Below are positions 25,163-32,657 of a stretch of 49,504 nucleotides of DNA, piece after piece (position 1 is the first letter of the stretch; each line of letters starts with the position of its first letter). The notes under the pieces were generated by a model. That model worked only from the letters and a program-made list of their open reading frames with translations. It was not told the DNA's origin and searched no databases. The stretch is from SMWC01 sp964466315 (GTDB lineage Bacteria > Pseudomonadota > Gammaproteobacteria > Steroidobacterales > Rariloculaceae), in NCBI GenBank assembly GCA_964466315.1, contig CAYXNS010000016.1, forward strand, positions 1 to 49,504. Direction: 5' to 3'. The translations under genes were made by a program, and so were the position numbers.

Positions 25163-27472
25163 CTAGTGAACGGTCGGCAGCGCGTGGGGCCGTTCGACGA
25201 CGTAGCCCTGTACGAAATCGACGCCCATGCGGCGGACGGTCTCGAACGAGGCCTGGTCTTCGACTTGCTCGGCCACGATCTGGAAATCCAGCGTCCGCGC
25301 AAGCTTGATCATAGCGGTCACCATCGCGTGATTCACGCTGTCAGTGTCGAGGTCGCGGATATAATTGCCGTCGATCTTGAGATAGTCGATCTCGAGATAT
25401 TTGAGGTTCGAGAATGAGCCAATACCGTTGCCGAAGTCATCCAACGCGAAGCGGCATCCTATCCCGTGCAGGACGTTGATGAACCGGTGGGCGTGATCGA
25501 GGTTCGTCACTACCACCGACTCAGGAATCTCGAAGCATAACTGCGACGGCGCGACGCCGGTATGATCGAGCGCTTCCACGACGAACTCGAGAAAGTCCTC
25601 GTCGCCGAGCGTCTGCCCGGAAAGATTGATCGCACAACTCCGCTCGTCCGGTAGCCGCAACGCGCCGCTTGCGATCGCCGTAAGCGTCGCCTGTACGACC
25701 CAGCGATCGATGTGTGACATGAGCTGATAGCGGGCGGCCGAACCCAGGAACTGTTCGGGAAGGATCAACTCGCCCGACTCGTCTCGCATCCGCAGCAGAA
25801 CCTCCAGCGCGGGACCTTCCCTGACGCGACCTGCGACCGAGATAATCGGCTGGACGAATAGTTCGAATTGATTTTCCTTGAGCGCGTGTTGCAGTCTTTG
25901 CAACCATTGAATCTCGCCTCGCTGCCGCGCGACGACCTCGTCCCGGGCGGAGTAGACATGCACTCGGCCGCGCCCCTGCTGTTTCGCGACGTAGCATGCC
26001 GAGTCAGCGGCCCCCAGAACACTCTCCGCGGAACCGCTCTCGTGACCGATTTCCACGAGGCCGATACTGACGCCGATATCAAATATCTGGTCGTGCCAGA
26101 CGAAGCGGTAATCGGCGACTGCCTGGCAAACGTCATCTGCAATCTGTCGCGCTTTGTCCAGCGGGCACCCGACGAGCAGCAACGCGAACTCGTCCCCGCC
26201 CAGACGGGCGACGGTATCCGAGTCACGAACCTTTTCTTTTAACAGGGAAGCTATCTCGCGAAGCAGGTTATCGCCCGCGAGGTGACCGCTACTGTCATTG
26301 ACGGCCTTGAAGCGATCGAGGTCCAGATAACAGACGACATGCCCGACATCCGTTCCGCGTGCGGATTTCAGAGCCGACTCGAGCCGTCGTTCGAACTCTG
26401 CTCTGTTTATGAGCCCCGTGAGTGCGTCGTGGCTCGCCTGATAGGACATCTGGCGAGTGAGGCCGCGGATCTCGGTGACATCGTGAAAGATGATTACGCA
26501 GCCGGCTACGGTTCCTTCCGCGCCGCGAATCGGAGATGCGGTCAACTCGATCGAGCACTCCCGCCCACCCTGCTTACTCAGCAATAAGGCTCTTCGGCCC
26601 AGGCTGACACGTTTGCGTTCGTTGAGGCATTGCTGCACCGGGTCCCCGAGCGACTCCCGATCGTTCTCGTCGACGAGCGCGATGAGATCGGTCAAGCGCT
26701 TCCCTATCCCTATGCTGCGCGTAGAACCCGTGAGATGCTCAGCCGCTTCGTTCATGTAGTCGATGATGCCTGCGGTATCGGTCGTGATGACGCCCTCGCC
26801 GATCGACTCCAGTGTTATGCGTGCCTGGAGTTTCCCGCGGCCCAGAGATGCTTCCATACTCTTGCGATGACTGATATCGCGCGCGACCGTCAAGAGCGCC
26901 CGGTTGCCGTCGAAATCGATGACGCGGCTGTGAAGTTCCGCCCATAACCCGCGCTCGTCGCTGTTAATGAGCTGCACCTCGACGGGTTTTGATGGCTGAT
27001 CGCCTTCGAGCTGAACGAGCACTTGTCTGCGAACGACGGCGCGATAAGCTGGCCGCAGCAGATCCGTCACCGGCTTACCCTGAAGGGTTTCGCGCGCGAC
27101 ACCGAATAGATCCGCCGCGGCATCGTTCGCGTAAAGGATGTTCTCGGTATGAACGAGCGTAACATCCGGCAGTGTTTGTGCCAGTGCCTCGAACAACGGC
27201 GCAGCTCCGGCTTCTGGCTTCTTCTTCGCCTGGTCTCGTTCGACTAACTTGTTCAGGCTACCAGCGAGCGCGACGAACTCGGTCGTTCGGCCTTCGACAC
27301 TCAACGGCTCGGCAGCATCTCCTTGCTCCAGCAACTCGAGCACGTCGGTATTCAATCGTCGTGCATCCAACGCTCGGTGCCGTAACACCACGGCCACGAG
27401 AACGACAACCGCGAGTAAACCCACGACGACCGTCGCGGTGAGCCCGGGATATTCGAGCATCAGCTCCACCAT
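25163..27472 (-). CDS. PAS-PAS-GGDEF-EAL cyclic-di-GMP protein
   Basis: Membrane-anchored signalling protein. The 769 residues contain one N-terminal helix (about 10-30), two PAS regions (about 90-200 and 215-330), a diguanylate cyclase domain (about 345-500) with intact RLGGDEF near residue 428 and an RxxD inhibitory site (RDSD) five residues upstream, and a phosphodiesterase domain (about 515-765). The EAL motif reads EVLLR; the other catalytic blocks, INLSGQTL, FEIPES, ALDDFGNG, YLKIDG and AEQVED, are present. Both activities may therefore be functional, with the net direction unknown. ATG at 27472. It is monocistronic; 250 nt separate it from convergent hppA, where I see no clear terminator. 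Confidence 0.93.
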   Translation of the reverse strand: MVELMLEYPGLTATVVVGLLAVVVLVAVVLRHRALDARRLNTDVLELLEQGDAAEPLSVEGRTTEFVALAGSLNKLVERDQAKKKPEAGAAPLFEALAQTLPDVTLVHTENILYANDAAADLFGVARETLQGKPVTDLLRPAYRAVVRRQVLVQLEGDQPSKPVEVQLINSDERGLWAELHSRVIDFDGNRALLTVARDISHRKSMEASLGRGKLQARITLESIGEGVITTDTAGIIDYMNEAAEHLTGSTRSIGIGKRLTDLIALVDENDRESLGDPVQQCLNERKRVSLGRRALLLSKQGGRECSIELTASPIRGAEGTVAGCVIIFHDVTEIRGLTRQMSYQASHDALTGLINRAEFERRLESALKSARGTDVGHVVCYLDLDRFKAVNDSSGHLAGDNLLREIASLLKEKVRDSDTVARLGGDEFALLLVGCPLDKARQIADDVCQAVADYRFVWHDQIFDIGVSIGLVEIGHESGSAESVLGAADSACYVAKQQGRGRVHVYSARDEVVARQRGEIQWLQRLQHALKENQFELFVQPIISVAGRVREGPALEVLLRMRDESGELILPEQFLGSAARYQLMSHIDRWVVQATLTAIASGALRLPDERSCAINLSGQTLGDEDFLEFVVEALDHTGVAPSQLCFEIPESVVVTNLDHAHRFINVLHGIGCRFALDDFGNGIGSFSNLKYLEIDYLKIDGNYIRDLDTDSVNHAMVTAMIKLARTLDFQIVAEQVEDQASFETVRRMGVDFVQGYVVERPHALPTVH

Positions 27473-27870
27473 CGCTCCTCAATCATATGCCAGCCGTCGA
27501 TCGCCATCCGCATGTGCGTCCAGCGTGGCCACCGATTCCGCGCAGACCCGATGCTGCTGGGGGTAGTACTCCGGACAGCTTATTCTCTGCTGGCACTGGG
27601 GTGGACGCCCTTTAGTATCGCCGCGACGAATACCGGGGATGTTAAGCTCGCATGCCGCAAGAGTCGCATCGTCACCAAACTGGCCCCTCGAACCCGCGTC
27701 GAGTGGAGCCGGTTTCCCTTAAACTGCTGAAGGTTAAGATACCCCAACACGCCGTGCCGGGTCGCTCAGAATTCACCATAATTCTTTAGACACCTTCTTG
27801 TGTGCCTCGGGTAAACTCCGTACCCTAAGCCGCATTTCTGGTTGGCAGCCGCTAGATCCAGCGTGAAATA
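27473..27870. other. 398-nt intergenic region with an operator-like inverted repeat
   Basis: Between the divergent GGDEF-EAL gene and the isoaspartyl methyltransferase. No RNA gene is recognised. A perfect inverted repeat, AGAATT-caccat-AATTCT, lies at 27768-27785. A weak promoter, TAGACA-19 nt-TAAACT, could follow just downstream and serve the methyltransferase. A 72-codon reading frame (27512-27730, +) whose inner ATG would start a signal-like peptide is seen but has no supporting ribosome site or recognised family. Confidence 0.35.
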
Positions 27871-28521
27871 GTGAATCTCGAAGAAGCGCGATCCCAGATG
27901 CTGGGGCAGCAGATCCGTGCCTGGGAGGTCCTCGACGATCGAGTCCTAACCGTCCTCGGGCAAACGCTCCGGGAAACGTTCGTTCCCGACGAATACCGTG
28001 ACCTGGCATTTGCCGATCTCGAGATCCCGCTACGCCATAGTCAGCAGATGATGACGCCGAAGGTGGAAGGACGTCTGTTGCAGGCGCTCTGCCTCAATCC
28101 GGCCGACAACGTCCTCGAGATCGGAACCGGTACCGGCTTCCTGACCGCTTGTTTAGCACAACTTGCGAGTTCCGTCGTCAGTATCGACATCTTCGAAGAT
28201 TTTTCGCGGGACGCAAAAGCCGTTTGTGGCGAGCTGAGTATCGGCAATGTCGAGTTTCGCACGGCCGACGCTCTCGAGATGGGGCGCCAGGAGGAATTCG
28301 ACGCCATCGCGGTCACGGGCTCCGTACCTGAACTCGACGATCATTTTATTCGAATGCTCCGTCCCGGCGGGCGGTTGTTTATTATCGTCGGACGCGTACC
28401 GGTCATGGAAGCCCGTGTCGTGACCATGCATGAGCGCGGTGAGTACACGCAGGAGAGTCTGTTCGAATCCGTAATCACGCCTCTCGTGAATGCGGAACGG
28501 CCCGAACACTTTGTACTCTGA
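27871..28521 (+). CDS. Protein-L-isoaspartate O-methyltransferase family protein
   Basis: SAM-dependent methyltransferase of the PCMT family. The 216-residue product has MTPKVEGRLLQAL, the SAM motif I NVLEIGTGTGFLTACLA (about residue 77), motif II region VVSIDIFEDF and the FDAIAVTGSVPELDD strand. Motif C-terminal to this, LRPGGRLFIIVG, is also conserved. GTG start at 27871. Classic Pcm has Ser/Thr at QTISQPY; here the equivalent stretch reads SQQMMTPK, as in the Pcm-like group that stands upstream of tolC in gammaproteobacteria, so repair of isoaspartate is not certain. Confidence 0.88.
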   Translation: MNLEEARSQMLGQQIRAWEVLDDRVLTVLGQTLRETFVPDEYRDLAFADLEIPLRHSQQMMTPKVEGRLLQALCLNPADNVLEIGTGTGFLTACLAQLASSVVSIDIFEDFSRDAKAVCGELSIGNVEFRTADALEMGRQEEFDAIAVTGSVPELDDHFIRMLRPGGRLFIIVGRVPVMEARVVTMHERGEYTQESLFESVITPLVNAERPEHFVL

Positions 28522-28537
28522 AGATGGCGGGCTCGGA

Positions 28538-28672
28538 ATGACGGCTGCCCCGGGACTCAAACCTGAACAGTTCCGCCGCCGCTGGCTTGTTACGACGGGT
28601 AATGTATTCAATCTAACCGGCGGAATCGATGCCTGGTCGTAGGAGATCGACCCGCAAACGCCAAGGTATTAG
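28538..28672 (+). pseudogene. Rhodanese remnant with internal deletion and in-frame stop
   Basis: From ATG 28538 the frame reads a rhodanese-like start, LKPEQFRRRW, then passes directly to the C-terminal end GNVFNLTGGIDAWS, an amber stop (28640-28642), and the last family residues EIDPQTPRY before a second stop (28670-28672). A full single-domain rhodanese of this family has about 105-110 residues; the middle part with the active Cys is missing, roughly 60-70 codons. The location, between the Pcm-like gene and tolC, is where an intact rhodanese gene stands in relatives. I infer deletion followed by decay. Confidence 0.85.
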
Positions 28673-28713
28673 CAGTCTAGGTGAATTCGGAACATTCCAT
28701 GGGTAGGACAGCT

Positions 28714-30105
28714 ATGAACTCAAATCTATACCGCTTCATCATCGCCGCCTGCGTGCTCGGATTTTCTCAATCCGGCGGTGCACAAGACGACCTAATGAAT
28801 GTATATCAGCGTGCGCTGCAGAACGATCCGGCCATCCGGGAGGCGGAAGCCATCTATCTTGCCACGTTGGAGACAAAACCGCAGGCACGTAGCAGTCTGC
28901 TTCCACAACTTTCCCTGAACGCCGGCGCCACGACCGCCGACAGCAAGGATCCCAATCCGGCGACTAACTTCCAAACCGGTGCACCGAGCACGATCGTGGT
29001 CAGTACCGAGACCGAGCGTGACTCGTCTAACTACAGCCTAAATCTCAACCAGACGATCTACAACAGGACTCAGTTCGTCACGAACAGGCAGGCCGATAAG
29101 CGCGTACTGCGAGCAGAGAGCGACTATCAACTCGCGAAACAGGATCTCCTCATCCGTGTCTCGGAAGCCTATTTCGACGTCTTAGCCGCAGCCGACACCC
29201 TGGCGGCGGAACAAGCGGCCAGAGAGGCGATCGGCCGGCAGTTGGATCAGGCGAATCGCCGCTTCGAGGTCGGGCTGATAGCGATCACCGATGTCCAGGA
29301 ATCACAGGCCGGCTATGACCTCGCCATCGCGACTGAAATCTCAGCACAGCGATTCCTCGCGACGTCCCGCGAATTCCTGCGGGAGATCATCGATGAGTAC
29401 ATCTCCGAACTCGCGGGGCCCGCAGAGGAAATTCCGCTGGCATCGCCCGAACCGGCGGACGCGGAAGAATGGGTTCGCGTATCACTCGAGCAGAATCTTG
29501 CCCTGAACTCGAGCCGAATCGCTGCGGATATCGCGAACGACGATATCGCCATCCAGCGCGGCAGCCGCCTGCCGACCTTGCGTCTGTCGGGAAGTTTTAG
29601 TGAGTCGAGTTCAGACACGATTCGAACCAACATCTTTGCCGACGGCAGCACGCTCGCGAATCCCTCGTCGTCCGGGCCCGAAGGCTACAACTTCTCGTTG
29701 AACTTCAGCCTGCCCCTATACACGGGCGGCTTCAACAGCTCCCGCATTCAACAGGCCGTTTATCAGCACCGCGCCGCGCTCGAGGCACTGGAAAGAGTCG
29801 CGCGGCAGACGGAGCGCCAGACGCGCGATGCTTATCTCGGCGTCATCAGCGAGATCTCCCGCGTCCAGGCGCTGCGCCAGGCTGTACAGTCTTCGGAGAC
29901 CGCTCTGCAGGCGACGGAAGCAGGATTCGAGGTCGGCACGCGCACGATCGTGGATGTTCTCGTCTCGCAGAATACGCTCGCTCGCGCACAAACGAACTTT
30001 GCACGCAGTCGTTACGACTATATCTTGAACGTCTTGAGGCTCAAGCAGGCCGCCGGCAGCCTCTCGGTGGATGACCTCGACGAGGTCAACAGCTGGCTTG
30101 ATTAG
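28714..30105 (+). CDS. tolC: TolC family outer-membrane efflux protein
   Basis: Outer-membrane channel of type I secretion and tripartite efflux. A signal peptide is clear (cut after SQSGGAQ, about residue 24 from ATG 28714). The mature part has two homologous helical halves: DLMNVYQRALQNDPAIREAEA at the start of the first, and EWVRVSLEQNLALNSSRIAADIA at the start of the second. Beta-strand segments such as YSLNLNQTIYNR and YNFSLNFSLPLYTGG fit the membrane barrel. I chose ATG 28714 with GGTAGGA upstream; in-frame GTG 28681 and ATG 28699 are alternatives. The product is 463 aa, normal for TolC. waaA, often next, is absent. Confidence 0.95.
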   Translation: MNSNLYRFIIAACVLGFSQSGGAQDDLMNVYQRALQNDPAIREAEAIYLATLETKPQARSSLLPQLSLNAGATTADSKDPNPATNFQTGAPSTIVVSTETERDSSNYSLNLNQTIYNRTQFVTNRQADKRVLRAESDYQLAKQDLLIRVSEAYFDVLAAADTLAAEQAAREAIGRQLDQANRRFEVGLIAITDVQESQAGYDLAIATEISAQRFLATSREFLREIIDEYISELAGPAEEIPLASPEPADAEEWVRVSLEQNLALNSSRIAADIANDDIAIQRGSRLPTLRLSGSFSESSSDTIRTNIFADGSTLANPSSSGPEGYNFSLNFSLPLYTGGFNSSRIQQAVYQHRAALEALERVARQTERQTRDAYLGVISEISRVQALRQAVQSSETALQATEAGFEVGTRTIVDVLVSQNTLARAQTNFARSRYDYILNVLRLKQAAGSLSVDDLDEVNSWLD

Positions 30106-30126
30106 TAGGACTCGGGGCAGCCCGTG

Positions 30127-31548
30127 TTAGGCGTTCTTGATCGAGTCGATGAGGGCGCTCGTAGAGCGGCCTTCCTTGAAGCTCAGTATTCGAACCTCGC
30201 CGCCGTTGGCGATGACGGCCTTGCCACCGGCGATCTCATCCGCCTCGTAATCACCACCCTTGACGAGAATGTCGGGTAGCAATCGTCCGATCAAATCAGC
30301 GGGCGTCTCGGTCGAGAACGATACGACCCAATCGACAGCCGCCAGACCCGCCAGGACCGCCATGCGATCCTTGAGCGGGGTAAGCGGTCGCAACGAGCCT
30401 TTGAGCTTTTGCACGGACGCGTCATCGTTGACCGCGACGATCAGCCGACCCCCTAGCGCCTTCGCTCCCTCCAGGTAACTCACATGACCGGCGTGCAGAA
30501 TATCGAAGCAACCGTTCGTCATTACGATGCGCTCGCCGCGGCGTCTCGCCTCGTCGATCAGCGTCTCGAGTTCCTCCTCGCTGACCAGGCCTCGGCCTCC
30601 GGAACCCTTGCGGTGCAGCGCGAGCCGCAACTCCGATGTACTCACGGTCGCGACACCGATCTTACGAACCACGAGTCCCGCACCGAGATTCGCTAACGCC
30701 GCGGCATCTTCCAGAGCCAACCCGCTGCCGATTCCCGCTGCCATCAAGCCGATTACCGTGTCACCGGCGCCCGTGACATCGAACACCTCGCTGGCTTCCG
30801 CCGGTAGCTCGAGCGCCTCACCGTCTTCCGCGAAGAGCGTCATCCCACGGTCACCGCGTGTCACGAGTAGTGCATCCAGGTCGAGACCCGCCCTGAGATC
30901 GGCACCGGCGGAGCGGAATTCTGCCTCGTCCTGCCAGGTACCGGCCACGGCTTCGAACTCGAGCTGGTTCGGCGTGAGGACTGTTGCTGCGCGGTAACGC
31001 TCGAAGTCGGTTCCTTTTGGATCGACGAGCACGGGAATCCCGCTTTCCCGCGCACTGGCGATCAGCGGTTCGATGCAGCGCAATGTCCCCTTACCGTAGT
31101 CCGAAAGCACGATTGCGTCGATCTCGTCGAGTGAGTCCGCGAACAACTCGGCGAACGTGTCCTCGTGACCGGCCAGCGATTCCTCAGAGTCCAGGCGAAT
31201 AAGCTGCTGATTGCGCGACAGCACGCGTAGCTTATGGATCGTCGGCGCCTCGATTGCCGTCACGAATTCGCAGTTGACACCGCGATCGGAGAGGAGCGTC
31301 GCTAACACCTCCGCTCGCGAATCGGCACCGACAACGGCGAGCAACCTAACCTGGCCGCCGAGGGCCGCCACGTTCAGCGCGACATTCGCGGCTCCGCCCG
31401 CCCGCTGCTCTACGTTTCGGGCCTTGACAACCGGGACGGGCGCCTCGGGCGAGATGCGCCCCGTGTCGCCGAACCAGTACTCATCCAACATCGCATCGCC
31501 TGCGACGAGGATGCGCAGCGGCAAAAAATCAGGGATCGTTAGCTCCAC
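30127..31548 (-). CDS. hldE: Bifunctional heptose 7-phosphate kinase / heptose 1-phosphate adenylyltransferase
   Basis: Makes ADP-heptose for the LPS inner core in two steps. The N-terminal ribokinase-type domain (about 1-325) has GDAMLDEYWFGDTGRISPEAP, GGAANVALNVAALGG and the catalytic loop DVTGAGDTVIG. The C-terminal cytidylyltransferase-type domain (about 340-473) has MTNGCFDILHAGHVSYLEGA and VNDDASV. I chose GTG 31548, which gives 473 aa and starts at the family N-terminus (VELTIPDFLP). The frame runs upstream to 31680, but that part reads through the palindromic repeat and is not coding. It is convergent with tolC, 21 nt apart. Confidence 0.96.
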   Translation of the reverse strand: MELTIPDFLPLRILVAGDAMLDEYWFGDTGRISPEAPVPVVKARNVEQRAGGAANVALNVAALGGQVRLLAVVGADSRAEVLATLLSDRGVNCEFVTAIEAPTIHKLRVLSRNQQLIRLDSEESLAGHEDTFAELFADSLDEIDAIVLSDYGKGTLRCIEPLIASARESGIPVLVDPKGTDFERYRAATVLTPNQLEFEAVAGTWQDEAEFRSAGADLRAGLDLDALLVTRGDRGMTLFAEDGEALELPAEASEVFDVTGAGDTVIGLMAAGIGSGLALEDAAALANLGAGLVVRKIGVATVSTSELRLALHRKGSGGRGLVSEEELETLIDEARRRGERIVMTNGCFDILHAGHVSYLEGAKALGGRLIVAVNDDASVQKLKGSLRPLTPLKDRMAVLAGLAAVDWVVSFSTETPADLIGRLLPDILVKGGDYEADEIAGGKAVIANGGEVRILSFKEGRSTSALIDSIKNA

Positions 31549-31620
31549 AGGGTCGAGAATCCGTTCGAAGGTAGCGGCTAAGTCTAGCACCAGCAAAAGT
31601 AGAACGGGTCGGCTGAAAAG

Positions 31621-31667
31621 GGAGCCGCGAGAGAACAGGGACCGGGTCCCTTTTCTCTGGGTGCTCC
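31621..31667. repeat. REP-like long palindrome upstream of hldE
   Basis: A nested inverted repeat: outer GGAGC (31621-31625) with GCTCC (31663-31667), AGAGAA (31630-31635) with TTCTCT (31653-31658), and inner GGGACC-G-GGTCCC (31638-31650). The inner half resembles 7320-7341 in the other orientation. It lies between the nrdJ terminator and hldE. It could also terminate transcription, but there is no clean U-run directly after the stem. Confidence 0.55.
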
Positions 31668-31678
31668 GACAGGAGGAC

Positions 31679-31722
31679 AAAAAAAGGTCCGCCCCCGGCC
31701 ATTAGCGGCCTGGAAGCGGACC
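31679..31722 (-). terminator. Rho-independent terminator of the nrdJ operon
   Basis: Read on the minus strand, GGTCCGC (31722-31716) and its complement GCGGACC (31692-31686) enclose an inner GGCC/GGCC stem, followed at once by seven T's (31685-31679). It lies 52 nt downstream of the nrdJb stop and in the right orientation. Confidence 0.85.
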
Positions 31723-31773
31723 AACGGCGGATTGGTTAGTCCGGGTTAATCGGCCGCCTAGCGACGGTAGTCC

Positions 31774-32487
31774 TCAGCCACATTTGGAATATCCGCAGTT
31801 CAAACAAGTCATACATCCGTCCAACATGACGGTCGCCGCCGTACTGCATTTACCGCACAGTTGCGCGCCGTCGGGAAAACGAGCCTCGGCGAAAGCGTCT
31901 TTCTGGCTATCACGTGCCTCGAACTCGGCACGCTTCTCGGCGATCAGCTCCTGCTGTTCCTCGCTGGGGAGCGTTGGTTGTAACAGCCCGATCTGCACGA
32001 GGTGCTTCTCGATGATATAACCCAGCTCCGCGATGATCGAGGGCATAAAAAGTCCACCCGACTGCCAGTAACCGCCACGCGGGTCGAACACGGCCTTGAG
32101 CTCGTCGACGAGAAAGTTCACGTCGCCGCCTTTACGAAATACCGCCGACATAATCCGCGTCAGCGCAACGATCCACTGGTAGTGATCCAGATTCTTGGAA
32201 TTGATGAAGATCTCGAAAGGCCGGCGCTTTTCGTAGTCCGTCCCTTCGTTCAAGACGATGTCGTTGATCGTCACGTACATTGCGTGATCGGAGACTGGTG
32301 TCTTTACCTTGTACGTCGAACCGATGAGCATATCCGGGCGCTCGAGCTTCTCGTGCATCCGGATGACTTTGGCCTCTTCGGGCTGGCTGACTTCGATTAT
32401 CTCGGGCTCCGCCTCCGCTGGGTCCTCGGCAGTGTCGAGCTCCACGTCGTAATCCACGATTTTTTGTTCCACCTTTATGCGTGTCAT
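31774..32487 (-). CDS. nrdJb: Class II ribonucleotide reductase, C-terminal component NrdJb
   Basis: Separate subunit carrying the C-terminal part of a split B12-dependent ribonucleotide reductase, as in Pseudomonas. The 237-residue product has a charged N-terminus rich in Glu and Asp (about 1-40), the TSCPD-type middle part (MYVTINDIVLNEGTDYEKRR, RIMSAVFRKGGDVNFLVDEL) and a Cys-rich end: LCGKCS then CMTCLNCGYSKCG. These Cys pairs are the expected thiol relay or zinc site. ATG start, 4 nt after the small gene upstream. The operon ends at a terminator 52 nt downstream. Confidence 0.93.
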   Translation of the reverse strand: MTRIKVEQKIVDYDVELDTAEDPAEAEPEIIEVSQPEEAKVIRMHEKLERPDMLIGSTYKVKTPVSDHAMYVTINDIVLNEGTDYEKRRPFEIFINSKNLDHYQWIVALTRIMSAVFRKGGDVNFLVDELKAVFDPRGGYWQSGGLFMPSIIAELGYIIEKHLVQIGLLQPTLPSEEQQELIAEKRAEFEARDSQKDAFAEARFPDGAQLCGKCSTAATVMLDGCMTCLNCGYSKCG

Positions 32488-32491
32488 TGAT

Positions 32492-32653
32492 CTACTCTCT
32501 TACTTGTTTCAACCGCCGCGGTGCACGCGGCTTCAAGTCCTGGGCCGCGTCCTTCAACAGTCTGAGCCATCGGGATGAGCTCGTGTTCGTCTGCCAGAAG
32601 ACGGGCTTGCCACGGCGGGTATCTTTATAAAGCTTATGCCTGTTCGAATTCAT
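32492..32653 (-). CDS. Small basic protein (53 aa) encoded between nrdJa and nrdJb
   Basis: I do not recognise this protein. The ATG (32653) lies 4 nt after the nrdJa stop, and the stop (32494-32492) is 4 nt before the nrdJb ATG. GGGAAG in the last codons of nrdJa could serve as a ribosome site. The product begins MNSNRHKLYKDTRRGKPVFW, has an amphipathic stretch SSRWLRLLKDAAQDL and ends in RAPRRLKQVRE: 15 Lys/Arg against 4 Asp/Glu, no Cys, no membrane segment. It may bind RNA or the reductase. Its fit between the two halves suggests a real translated gene; coding-potential and conservation tests have not been run. Confidence 0.6.
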   Translation of the reverse strand: MNSNRHKLYKDTRRGKPVFWQTNTSSSRWLRLLKDAAQDLKPRAPRRLKQVRE

Positions 32654-32657
32654 GTCG

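Noticed and set aside
25163..25960. Inactive EAL domain because of EVL
   Set aside because: The catalytic Glu is kept and all other metal-binding blocks are present; middle-position variation is common.
27512..27730. 72-codon plus-strand frame with signal-like inner segment
   Set aside because: No ribosome site, no family, and composition like non-coding flank; only mentioned in the intergenic entry.
31549..31680. N-terminal extension of hldE
   Set aside because: It translates the palindromic repeat and lies outside the family N-terminus; GTG 31548 fits.
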